A stretch of 64,000 nt of DNA from Sinotaia quadrata (Eukaryota > Mollusca > Gastropoda > Architaenioglossa > Viviparidae): positions 66,888,835-66,952,834 of the forward strand of contig CM054178.1 of assembly GCA_028829895.1 (NCBI GenBank), in the 5' to 3' direction. Positions 48,911 to 59,700 of the stretch are shown piece by piece. The notes under the pieces are model-generated. The model saw only the letters and a list, made by a program, of their open reading frames with translations. It did not search any database and was not told the origin of the DNA. The position numbers and the translations under genes are program-made. Every line of letters starts with the position of its first letter. The stretch's first letter is position 1.

Positions 48911-49163
48911 ACACTTGTTTAGACAAGCCATTGGATCATATGAAGAACTATTGGCCATTGTGAAAAAAACGCAAAATGAAATGGTATGGGCATATCACAC
49001 GATCAATAGGGCTTGCCAAGACAATCATGCAAGATACTGTACAGGGAGGATTACATCTCAAAGTGGACAAGACTGAAATTGAGCGACACAGATTATCAGA
49101 GATCAGAAAGGAATGAAAGAAGCTGGCTGTCAGGTCATCAGTAGTGCCCCAACAGTCGGCTAG
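48911..49163 (+). pseudogene. LINE ORF2 C-terminal end, 5'-truncated and frameshifted
   Basis: The plus strand encodes SYEELLAIVKKTQNE, then, after frame changes, ERHRLSEIRKE and KKLAVRSSVVPQQSAR, ending at a stop near 49164. This closely fits the conserved end of an abundant class of animal LINEs (YEELL.IVKKR..KWFGH... and ...W.KLV.KSSVVPQRP..). Stops and frameshifts show it is inactive. It is a 5'-truncated insertion, typical of target-primed reverse transcription. Confidence 0.85.
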
Positions 49164-49198
49164 ATAAGGGATAGATAGATAGGTAGATAGATCGATAT

Positions 49199-49260
<62 letters not shown>
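49164..49260 (+). repeat. (GATA)n/(GACA)n tail of the LINE fragment
   Basis: GATAAGGGATAGATAGATAG and a long GATA run are followed by six GACA units. It directly follows the LINE coding end and directly precedes the resumed minisatellite, so it behaves as the element's 3' tail. Confidence 0.9.
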
Positions 49261-49261
<1 letters not shown>

Positions 49262-49335
49262 ATGAACACAAGTGCAATGCTCATTATTACTAGTGTTCAA
49301 TGAACACATGCAATGCCCTTATTACAAGTGTACAA

Positions 49336-49829
49336 TACTATAATGTTGCATAAACACACACGTTAACAAGACATGATCACGTAATTATAATGTACGTTGC
49401 AACATTAACATTTGTGTTGAACTAACTTCTGATTGGTTTGCTTTAGTTTGAAAATGATACTTTACTATGTTCGTTGTTAAATTAATCCTGAACTATGTTC
49501 ATATTTAATAGTAATAGTTACTGTCATAGAGAAATATACTGAAAATAGATAGATTTAGGTATGATGAACTGAAGTTAAAACTACTAAATATACTGCAAAT
49601 AGATAGATTTAGGTTTGATGAACTGAAGTTAAAACTACTAAGTATAAACATGAATTTTTATTTCTGTTCAGAAATAGAAAAATTGGTGGATCAAATGTAA
49701 TGTTTTCCATAATGTATGGAGAGCCCAAGAGATTGTATTCTACTAATTAGTTTTACAAACAGTTATATGTAAACCGTTATTTTCCAAGACTATATTAAGA
49801 ATTAAAATAGTCTTTTCGGTCGGTCGATC
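49336..49829. other. Non-coding stretch with a 54-bp tandem pair
   Basis: A 54-bp segment with AAATAGATAGATTTAGGTNT and ATGAACTGAAGTTAAAACTA is duplicated at about 49530-49645. The rest is AT-rich. Confidence 0.6.
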
Positions 49830-49982
49830 TATCTATCTGTGGCAGAGTAAATTTACCTATCCCTATTTCTATACTTGATAATTTATATCTTTCTTGGCAA
49901 CGTTAACGTGACCCATTCTTCGGCACTGCTTATGATGATATTTTTGGAGTAAACAATTCAGGTGGAGAATGTGCTAGAATGT
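49830..49982 (-). repeat. Dispersed repeat R1, copy D (short)
   Basis: A short TATC tract leads into CTGTGGCAGAGTAAATTTAC, CTATCCCTATTTCTATACTT, GTGACCC, CGGCACTGCTTATGATGATA and AGTAAACAATTCAGGTGGAG. It then stops. It is the same head section as copies A and C. Confidence 0.8.
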
Positions 49983-52084
49983 ATGTGAAATCGCTTATAA
50001 CGTTTATGGACCTTTGCCTGCCCAGAACAAACTTATTTTTCGCTTCAGTGAGTTATCGAGCTTTGAAAACCAGTCTAGTCCGCAGTCTTTCATTGAAAAA
50101 CAACAATGTTTTGTACAAACGTGATTTTAGATAAAGAAATCAATGATGATGTGTAAGTTAGAACTACGCGTACTTTAATCAATAACAAAATTTGTGCTTT
50201 CGCTGCCATTGGGTCTTGCACGTTTAACTGTTACAAATCTAAATTCTATGCTTTATCCTGAAACATTAACAACCAAATAAAATCACATTTTTCTTCTTGT
50301 CTTATTATTTTTCAAGAAAGTCAGATTCTATCTTTGTTCAAAGATACTTCAAGTCGTACTGTCAAGATGAACTTTATTCTAGAAGAGTAATAGCTGTGCT
50401 GCGCAAAACTTCAATACTGTAGCAACTCAGAAAAGCCATTAAAAAAAAAGTCTTCTGTCATTGTTGTTTAATTTGTTTAAGAAATAATGAGTGTACGGAG
50501 TGTGCATGTATACAGCATACAATGAAGAATTCTTTTGTTCTCAAATATTGCTCTAGAAAAAATGTTTTTATTTGGGATACAATCGCATAATGTAAATAAT
50601 GTTGTTCTCGGTATTGCCAGATAAAAGAATTTATTTATTTGAGAAGCTCTTGGGTGATGTAGCCTTCTGGAGAAATGTTATAGTTTTCCACAGCATTACC
50701 GAAAACAACAGATACGCTTAATGTAGCAGTACATGAATAGTACATCAAATGATAAATATTTTCAACTGTTTCAGTGGTATCCAAGGAAACAAAAGATGTA
50801 TTACTTAAATGAATACATTATCCATGACACACAGGAATAATGCAGCAGATGAGAAACTATTTCCTTTATGGCAAAATCATAATGTACTCTGGAAATCAGT
50901 GCATTTTTATATGCTCCTAGACACTATAACAAATGAGAAATTAAAATTGCTTCCCTTTATGACAAAAATATCATTTACTCTCGAAATCAATACATTTGCT
51001 CTCTATGCTCTTAAACTGCAGCAGGTGAGTGTAGATTTGAATCAGCATTTTATTTATCTGTGAATATGTATTTTATTTATCAGAATAAAGAAAACGTTTT
51101 TGAACTTTTGTACATGCAACCTAAACGTGTATATTGGACACATTATTTCCTCTCTTAGAATTAAGAAACAGTTAAGTGTGTTTTTGTAGAGCACTTTGAT
51201 TAGTATAGATGATAAACATTTGGTTCTTTTTCAGTGTTGTAGTGTTTGTATAGTTTCGTAGATGAGTTTAAAGGTACAGAGAGAAAATACTTTGCCCAGG
51301 TTCAGTTAAGCAAAGATTCACTGTACTTTTGTAGAGCGCTTTCAATAATGTAGACTTAATTTAGACATAATGTAGACAGGAAATATAATTTCATAATTGC
51401 CTTCACAGTGTTGAAGAACGTGACTGTGCTTTTTGTAAAGTAGCTTTAAAATTTAGAGAAATTATGATTTCCTGTTTGAGTGCTACTTTAAAAATAATCT
51501 TTAATGTGAACTCAATGACTGTACCTCGGAGAAAGTCTATCCATTCAAGAAACAACAAATAAAAATAAAATGTTGTGTAATATCAATGTGGTCATCGTCT
51601 CACGCCATAAGAAATCGTTAAACGGCTTCACACTTGAAAGACTCGACACAGTACTAATGTTAGATGATGATGATATGATGAGATGATGATGGTGGTGGTG
51701 GTTATGATGATGATTATGAAAGTAAGGATGATAAATAATAATTACAGTGCGCATGTCATGTGATCCCAAACTGCTGCAACACAGCTCCACTTGTAAAATG
51801 AGTTGGGCTTGGAGAGGGTTGTTTTTTTTTTTTTTTTTGCTTAGGCTTTACTACGTCACTACAACTTGAATGGGGCGCTTGTCCGTGACCAATTGCACTT
51901 TCATTCTATAGAAATATAAACTTCTCATCCCCATTAATCTAACCATGCATCGCTTTTCAGCGCGACAGATATGTAACGTTCTTTCTTTTAATTTTCAAAC
52001 ACATGTATCCCAGTGTGATATATAATGTAATAAAACTCGTAAGCAAGTTGTAATATAAACAATGTATACGCATAAGATGGATGC
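49983..52084. other. Non-coding stretch
   Basis: About 2.1 kb without a recognised gene. Weak long-period echoes (TTTTGTAGAGCRCTTT) occur at 51185 and 51328. An ATG/GAT triplet repeat is at 51662-51722 and a 17-base poly-T at 51822-51838. Confidence 0.55.
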
Positions 52085-52400
52085 AGAGACCCAAGTATGA
52101 TTTATGAATATAGACATGTGTGATGTATGCATGTACACATTGCTTATGTATGCATATACCCAAGTGTAATACACGCACAGTACACATGAGATGCATACAT
52201 ATACACAAGCGTAATGCACGCACACACGTGTATGCATGCATATACCCAAGTGTGGTGTGCGCACACTACACGTGTGATGAATACATATTCACAAGTGTAA
52301 TGTGCACATAGTACACGTGTGATTCATACATATACCCAAGTGTAAGGTACGGACAGTACACAAGTGTGATGTATACATATACTCGTGTGAAGAAACGCGC
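52085..52400. repeat. Minisatellite, about 46-bp units x 7
   Basis: GCATATACCCAAGTGTAATA and CACGCACAGTACACATGTGA recur with drift. Confidence 0.9.
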
Positions 52401-52619
52401 AGTGTGAATTGATACATGTGCATGGCTCGTGATGAATTAAACACGAAGAGAGAAAAATCAGATATGTAAACTTTACATGTAAATTTATGACTTTGCATTG
52501 TAAAGTGTAGACATGAAGGGTGAACAATTAGTTATGCTGAGTGGAGATAAAGACATGAAGAGAAAATAATTAGTCTTAAAGGGTGAAGATTGAAAACAAT
52601 GATAAAAACGGGGTATGTG

Positions 52620-52815
52620 ATATATATATGAAACTGGAAGGATGAAGATACGGATAAGCCGAGTGAAGAATTAGACTGGAAGGATGAAGATACGGATAAG
52701 CAGGGTGAAGAATTAGATTGGAAGGATAAAAATACCAATAAGAAGAGAGAGAAAAATAGACTTGCAAGGTGAAGATACGGATAAGCATGGTGAAGAATTA
52801 AACTGGAATGATGAA
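52620..52815. repeat. Minisatellite, about 42-bp units x 4
   Basis: GAAGAATTAGACTGGAAGGA and TGAAGATACGGATAAGC recur, with eroded units on the left (from about 52510). Confidence 0.88.
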
Positions 52816-52984
52816 GAATGAGACATGCAGTTTGAAGTCGTTTAGAATCAAGGTACAGCAAGAACTGTAGAAATAGAATATGGAGCATAGGGTCAAGGAC
52901 AATATAAATTAAGATGAAATACAATCGCAAGGTAGAGAAAAAGTCTAAGATTAATTCGACTACAAGAGTAAGGTACAGAACAAG

Positions 52985-53335
52985 GTCAAGGTAAAAATGT
53001 GAAGAGTAAAGAGATAGATTTGTAAGGTCGAGGTAAAGAAAGAGGTTAAGAGTAAAGAGACGTGCTATGTCAAGGTAAAGAAAAAGGTTAAGAGTAAAGA
53101 GACGTGCTATGTCAAGATAAAGAAAAAGGTTAAGAGTAAAGAGACGTGCTATGTCGAGGTAAAGAAAGAGGTTAAGAGTAAAGAGACGTGCTGTGTCAAG
53201 GTAAAGAAAGAGGTTAAGAGTAAAGAGACGTGCTGTGTCAAGATAAAGAAAGAGGTTAAGAGTAAAGAGACGTGCTGTGTCAAGATAAAGAAAGAGGTTA
53301 AGAGTAAAGAGACGTGCTATGTCAAGGTAAAGAAA
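52985..53335. repeat. Minisatellite, 42-bp units x 8
   Basis: GTAAAGAAAGAGGTTAAGAG and TAAAGAGACGTGCTATGTCA; homogeneous apart from A/G and G/A switches. Confidence 0.95.
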
Positions 53336-53719
53336 AAGTCATGAGTAAGGAGATAACCCCGTACGGTCACAGTACAAAGAAAGGGGAAAAGTGAAGAGTA
53401 GATATACACAGCAAGATGATAGGTGAATAGGTAGACCCACGGGGTCCATATAATTAAAAAAGAAAAGTAACTATACACAGCAAGATGGTGGTTTGAATAG
53501 ATAGCCCCATAGGGTCGAGATAAAGAAAGCACTAAAATGTGAAGAATAACTATACACAGTAAGATGATATGTTAATAGATAGCCCCAGATAAAGAAAGCA
53601 ATAAAATATAAAGGGATATAAATGCAGTTCAAAGTCAAAATAAATGAAGGGTGAATATACAGTTTTTGCAGAATGAAGCTGTAAAGAAATTAAGAGTAAA
53701 TGGAAGTGATAACCAGTGA
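53336..53719. repeat. Eroded tandem units (ACTATACACAGCAAGATGAT)
   Basis: Three to four diverged units of about 70 bp with CTATACACAGCAAGATG and TAGATAGCCCCA, between two clean arrays. Confidence 0.65.
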
Positions 53720-54005
53720 TGAGGCAAACAATACACCCAGTAGGAAGGATATAGAATTACAATGTCAAGGCAAACAATACACCCAGTAGGAAGGATATAG
53801 AATTACAATGTCAAGGCAAACAATACACTCAGCAGGGAGGATATAGAATTACAATGTCAAGGCAAACAATACACTCAGCAAGGAGGATATAGAATTACAA
53901 TGTCAAGGCAAACAACACACTCAGCAGGGAGGATATAGAATTACAATGTCAAGGCAAACAATACACCCAGCAGGGAGGATATAAAATTACAATGTCAAGG
54001 CAAGC
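53720..54005. repeat. Minisatellite, 46-bp units x 6
   Basis: AAGGCAAACAATACACCCAG and GGATATAGAATTACAATGTC; nearly identical copies. Confidence 0.96.
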
Positions 54006-54694
54006 ATGAGCCTAAAAATTAAAGGGATGGGTGTCCAGATCAAGGGAAAGGTGATGTGAAATACAAATGTCGACGCGGATATAACACAAAGCAGGAAAGT
54101 GACAAGTCAACAAAAATATTATTTATTATTTATTTTATTTGATAGATCCTAGACCCATACTTCCAGCACAGATGTCCGCAAAATAGAATGTTAATGCTGT
54201 GTCATGGTCTCACCACTGCTGATAGTAGAATTATATAATTGTCTTAATTATATAATTGTCGACTCTGATTTTTAAGCATTAATATATCGAATTTTGTGAG
54301 AATAAATTCAAATAGTTAAATTAAAAATATTTTGAGAAGCCGACGTGCAGAAGAGCATGTATTTGCTAGAAGGAAAATAGATCCTTTTGTTTGGCAATTT
54401 TACCAAAAGAATTGTGTTTCAAATTTTCTACAGTCGATAGCATCGTTTTGCTTTCAGTAGTGGGAGGGAAAGGAGAATGTAAATTCTTCTTATAAAAAAA
54501 AAACGTAAGCCATCTCAGCAGTCTTCGAAACGCGAAAAAGAGCACAAAACATGTTCTATTTTTAGCATATTATAGGTGTTTTCTACAGACCGAAATGAGA
54601 TTGTTTTTGCGCTTAGACAGCGATTCCCATAGTAGCAGAATGTGCCTTCATGCTTACTGGAAATGGTAACATGTTATATACGTTCCATCTGTGA
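54006..54694. other. Non-coding stretch
   Basis: No gene or array. A short direct repeat TTATATAATTGTC lies at 54231-54260. Confidence 0.6.
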
Positions 54695-55095
54695 ACTGAT
54701 ACAAGTTTTCTTTTTACATGAATGCCTCACTCGAACAAAGTATGACTTGATACAAGTTACATGAATGCCTCACTCTAATAAAATATGACTTGATACAAAT
54801 TACATGAATGCCTCACTCTAATAAAATATGACTTGATACAAATTACATGAATGCCTCACTCTAATAAAATATGACTTGATACAAATTACATGAATGCCTC
54901 ACTCTAATAAAATATGACTTGATACAAATTACATGACTGCCTCGCTCGAACAAAGTATGACTTGATACAAGTTACATGAATGCCTCACTCTAACAAAGCA
55001 TGACTTGATACAAGTTACATGAATGCCTCACTCTAACAAAGTATGACTCGATACAAGTTACATGATTGCGTCATTCTAATAAGATATGATTGGGT
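54695..55095. repeat. Minisatellite, 43-bp units x 9
   Basis: ACTTGATACAAATTACATGA and ATGCCTCACTCTAATAAAAT; the central copies are identical and the outer ones drift. Confidence 0.96.
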
Positions 55096-55199
55096 ACAAA
55101 TTACAAGAATGCAATACTCTAATAAGGTAAAACTAAGATATTAATTGGTACAGGCTGCAAGAATAAGCCTTTTGATCATATCAAACAGTTCAAGTTATC

Positions 55200-56190
55200 A
55201 AAGTATCTTCTCTGAGACGGTATGCATTGGAAGAAGTCACAAGATAAGTATGAACAGGTAAAAGTCACAAGTATGAACTGGTAAAAGTCACAAGTATGAA
55301 CAGGTAGAAGTAGAAGTCACGAGATGAGTAAGAATTGGTAGAGGTCAATATATGAACATGTAGAAGTCACGAGATAATTAAGAGATACGTATGAACAGTT
55401 AGAAGTCAAGAAATAAGTATGAAAAGGTAAAAGTCAGAGATAAGTAAGAGTTGGTAGAAATCACGAAATAAGTAAGAATTGGTAGAAGTCACGAGGAAAA
55501 TATGAACAGGTAGAAGTTAAAAGATAAGTATGAATTGGTAGAAATACCACGATAAGTGTGGATTGACATGTCACAAGTATGAACAGGTAGAAGTAGAAAG
55601 ATAAGTGTGAATTAGTAGAATTTATGAGATAAGTAATAATTGGTAGAAGTCTTCAAGTGCGCTTGTAATTAAAGTACAAATGTCTTCAAGTATGCTTGTA
55701 AGTAAAATATAAAAGTCTTCCAGTACGTCTGGTAAGTAAAGTACTAAAGTCTCCAAGTACGCCTGGTAAGTAAAGTACTAAAGTCTCCAAGTACGCCTGT
55801 TAAGTAAAGTACTAAAGTCTCCAAGTACGCCTGGTAAGTAAAGCACAAAAGTCTCCAAGTACGTCTGGTAAGTAAAGTACTAAAGTCTCCAAGTACGCCT
55901 GGCAAGTAAAGTTCTAAAGTCTCCAAGTACGCCTGGTAAGTAAAGTACTAAAGTCTCCAAGTACGCCTGGTAAGTAAAGTACTAAGTCTTCAATACGCCT
56001 AGTAAGTAAAGTGTAAAAGTCTTCAATACGCCTAGTAAGTAAAGTGTAAAAGTCAAGTACGCTTTGTAGATACAGTGTAAGTCTTCAAGTACTCCCAGTA
56101 AATAAAGATTAAAAGTCTTCAAGTACTCCTAGTAAGGTACAAAGTCTTCAAGGTGCGTCCTTCTGTAAATATGGTTTGAATTGGTAAAAG
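55200..56190. repeat. Minisatellite superarray, left part
   Basis: Starts with units like TATGAACAGGTAGAAGTCAC (55200-55650). It then changes to 33-34-bp units like AGTCTCCAAGTACGCCTGGT, AAGTAAAGTACTAA (55650-56150) and ends with a unit carrying CTGTAAATATGGTTTGAATT, GGTAAAAG. Both subtypes look like deletions of one ancestral unit of about 42 bp that is still seen at 57225-57660. Confidence 0.9.
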
Positions 56191-57224
56191 ACTTGGCCCT
56201 CTCGCCAAATATTCAGTATTTGCCAAACTCCTAGTCGCATAACCAACTGACAGGCTATCGCATCGATTGATTACTAGTGTGTACTTTCCAAGGTTCGCTG
56301 TTTCGCAGACATGGAACCATTATTCTTTAATCCTTTTAGGAGGCACTGGCCTTAAAGAGAACAGTCGGCTCAGCGCTAGACAGACAATTTCAATACTTTT
56401 TAATGGTCGTGGGGGGAAGGGCTGGTGGTGCTGGTTCACTGACTGATGACTTTTTTTATTTTACGAACACTTCCAACATTCGTTGAATGGTCGAGAAGAT
56501 TTCATTTGGTGGTGAGGGGAGCCAGGCATTGTGTGCTTATCAAATATTAAAAGAAAGCCTGATCACAAGTGTGGATTACAGCTTCCAATTATCCCCTTTG
56601 AATGTTTTCCAACTTATATCCTTCGTTTGCTTTTGTGGAATTAGTTTGTATAAGGACAAGTCAGGAAACAAGTCTCATTAATAAAAACTACTGGTAATCG
56701 GTTTGAATATATGAAGAGACCATTTCCAAGGTTGTATTAAATTTATGGGAGTGATTAATTGTACAACTAAACTACATTTGTATGAAAGGAAAAGATCCTA
56801 GCTGTAAAATGTGCAGTCAGTAATTGCCATCATTCTTTGCAGGTCGGCACACCAGCAGCACGTGACTCCGTCTAAGGTCAAAGCAATTCACGAAATTGAC
56901 GTCTAAATTGTGCGTTCTTTCGAGAAAAGTACAACTATACTAGTACATTCCTTCACGTGGCTGAGCAGCATTTTGGTTGGTTTAGTGAGTTTCTGGAACA
57001 GTTAGGCAAGTTTCCAACCTGGGGATAAGGATAAGCCTTTCTAGAAGGTAGGTTTACATGTAGTCTATTTTTAGAGGACGGGGTGGGTGTGGGCTACATT
57101 AGCCATTATGTGACACCCACAAAAATATATCTAGCCAGGGTGACTAGGTCCAACACAGAAATAATCTATAACTCGACAGGTTGAAAGTATCGTGCACATA
57201 AATATATTTTTATCAGTAAAGAAC
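56191..57224. other. 1.0-kb non-repetitive segment inside the superarray
   Basis: The array breaks at about 56190 and resumes at about 57225 with the same unit type (AAATATGGTTTGAAT.GGTAGAAG). The segment has no gene, reverse-transcriptase motif or terminal inverted repeats that I can see. It holds a G-rich patch (56408-56430) and unremarkable DNA, and could be an insertion or an original spacer. Confidence 0.55.
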
Positions 57225-58030
57225 CTAAACGCACATCTTGCAAATATGGTTTGAATCGGTAGAAGTTTTAATAGTACGACTTGTAAATATGGTGATTATT
57301 GGTAGAAATTTTAACTAGTACGACTTGTAAATATGGTGATTATTGGTAGAAATTTTAATAGTACGACTTGTAAATATGGTGATTATTAGACATTTTAATA
57401 ATACGACTTGTAAATATGGTGATTATTGGTAGAAATTTTAATAGTACGACTTGTAAATATGGTTCGAATCGGTAGAAGTTTAAAACGTACGACTTTTAAA
57501 CATGGTATGGATGGGTAGAAGTTTTAAAAGTGTGACCTGTAAATATGGTTTGAATCGGTAGAAGTTTTAAAAGTGTGACCTGTAAATATGGTTTGAATCG
57601 GTAGAAATTAAATGGTATGACTTGTTAATATAGTATGAACTAGTAAAATTCTTAAAAGTACGGGTCTAGTAAATATTATATGCACTAATGCAATGGTACA
57701 AAACTAAAAGTACGTCTAGTAAATATGGTATGCAATGGTCAAGACTAAAAGTACTAGTAAATATGATATTCTATGGTATAATACTAAACAGTGTTTATAA
57801 TAAATATGGTATGCAATGGTACAAAACTAAAAGTACGTCTGGTAAATATGGTATGCAATGGTCAAGACTAAAAGTACGTCTAGTAAATATGGTATGCAAT
57901 GGTCAAGACTAAAAGTACGTCTGGTAAATATGGTATGCAATGGTCAAGACTAAAAGTACGTCTGGTAAATATGGTATGCAATGGTCAAGACTACAAGTAC
58001 GTCTTGTAAATACTACAATGGTACAAGTGA
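57225..58030. repeat. Minisatellite superarray, right part
   Basis: First 43-bp units (ACTTGTAAATATGGTGATTA, TTGGTAGAAATTTTAATAGT). Then from about 57655 come 39-40-bp units (AAGTACGTCTGGTAAATATG, GTATGCAATGGTCAAGACTA). They share the AAGTACGYCTGGTAA block with 55650-56150. Confidence 0.93.
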
Positions 58031-58609
58031 CATCGTACACTATACTGATTTGTTTCATATTCAAGTATAATGGGACCCTTTACTCACGTATGCAGGAAAA
58101 GTTTTTTTCTATATGATTGATCATGCTATATTTTGATAAAGAATTGTATATGTGAAGTCACAGTGACGCTTTGGAAATATTTCAGCTGAAACTCTGCTGC
58201 AGAAGAACGGAATTCCTCACAATCAAAGTGTTTAGGTAAGATTGAGTAAGATAACATTTTACAAATGACCTCTATATTGTAATAGTCTTCTTTATGAAAA
58301 CACTAAGTGCACGGTTTCTAACTTAAACGTAAACCATTCGCTTTAAATAAATTTATTTTTCTTGCCTTAAATTATGAAAGAGAAAATATCAACGTGATCC
58401 CTGCTAGCATTGCATATTATTAGCGTTTATCATTGAAATTTGAAATTATTTAATTATATGAACAAGAGCTCATTTCCTAATATAATAGCAATATATTTTA
58501 TATGCTTGCTACTGTCAGTCTAAAAAAGAGGTTTTAATTTTTTTTAAAATTGAAATATTAATTTGCCATAATGCAATGAAATCCGCATTACCAAACGACG
58601 TATATCTTC
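58031..58609. other. Non-coding stretch
   Basis: AT-rich. Nothing recognised. Confidence 0.6.
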
Positions 58610-58815
58610 CTCCCCAAATTTGTTTATCCAACTTCCACAACTCCAGTGCGGTACAGAGAAAATTTGTTTATCCAACTTCCACAACTCCAGTGCGGTACAG
58701 AGAGCAAAATTACAATATACAACCTCCACAACTTCAGTACGGTACAGAGAGCAAATTTGTTAATCCAACTTCCACAAGTTCAGTGCGGTACAGAGAGCAA
58801 AAGGACAATATACAA
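58610..58815. repeat. Minisatellite, about 54-bp units x 4
   Basis: CCAACTTCCACAACTCCAGT, GCGGTACAGAGAGCAAA, with two alternating linkers (TTTGTTTAT and TTACAATATACAA). A 140-codon plus-strand frame (58576-58998) is produced by the repeat and shows no domain. Confidence 0.9.
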
Positions 58816-59023
58816 CTGTTCTGTTACACTGGACCCATTAGAGTTCATCTTAAGTGTAGAAAGCAAACATTTTATTTTTCCGGCCTTAACTATAATTCGA
58901 AGAGCGATTTATCTTCTGTTTACTTTGTTCAACGTCACCTCATATCGAACTTTGACCCGTATTGTAATTGGACAATAAGTCCACTTATTCCCCTGTAAGA
59001 ATAAAAATATATTCTTTTACTGA

Positions 59024-59058
<35 letters not shown>

Positions 59059-59279
59059 GATAGCTCTTGAAGACACGAACAGAAGGGTACTTTTATATCG
59101 TTTTACTCCCTTGACAGCGATCTAACACTAATATTAGGTAAGTTAGTGAACTGTCCAAGCATTCGTGAAGTTTTCCCTAGAGATGAACGTCCCAGTAATC
59201 GAGGAAATTCTTTTAGATGGTCACTTGACTTAAAGAGGGGGGAAATGGAAGAAATAAGATACAAACACTAAACAGGTTA
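58816..59279. other. Non-coding stretch with (TATC)n
   Basis: (TATC)9 at 59023-59058. No gene. Confidence 0.65.
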
Positions 59280-59700
59280 TTTAACTAGCTCGCGCGAGCG
59301 CGCATGCGCCCCTCAATGTATCCCGAGCACTCTAAGTGAGAAGCGTCGCTATCAAACAGATCGATTCTACCCATCTTCAACTCCACTGCCGCGCACCACA
59401 CACGTCCTCTTTCCCAGGATGAAACCTCACTGCTCCAAATCTCCTTCCCTCATTCCATACCCACCTCTCCGTCTCCCCTTGCAGTCCATCCCTACCAGTG
59501 TTTCCGAAATCTTGAAAACTGATTTTGCCTCTAGGAATTGCCAGTGTGTACGCAAGAGCGTACTGTCTGATTCAATCAAACGACTACCACCCATTCCACC
59601 CTTTTCCTCCTCCTTCCTTCCACAGATAAATGAGATTTCTGGTTACACAAAAATTGGGGCCAGAGGCGAGGTTTCCATAGCAATGGAGACGGAGATGCCG
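59280..59700. promoter_or_regulatory. CpG-rich promoter-like patch with NRF1-type site
   Basis: The densest CpG cluster of the window. It contains CTCGCGCGAG (59289-59298) and the NRF1 core palindrome GCGCATGCGC (59300-59309), further CpGs to about 59410, and an RFX/X-box-like GTTTCCATAGCAAT (59671-59684). NRF1-type sites are strongly tied to animal promoters. It lies upstream of the Shaw exon on the minus strand, so it could hold its first non-coding exon or belong to a plus-strand neighbour. No TATA box and no convincing first exon were identified. Confidence 0.45.

Larger units (their letters stand above)
48715..49335. repeat. Minisatellite, about 38-bp units, split by a LINE 3' end
   Basis: Units with GAACACGGATATAAATCCCA and TTATTATTAATGTACA run from 48715 to about 48910 and resume at 49258-49335 (GAACACAAGTGCAATGCTCA, TTATTACTAGTGTTCAATG). 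The 350-bp interruption is the retrotransposon fragment annotated separately. Confidence 0.9.

Noticed and set aside
58576..58998. 140-codon plus-strand frame
   Set aside because: Its first two thirds are the 54-bp minisatellite; a second overlapping frame of 110 codons is equally open; no domain resemblance.
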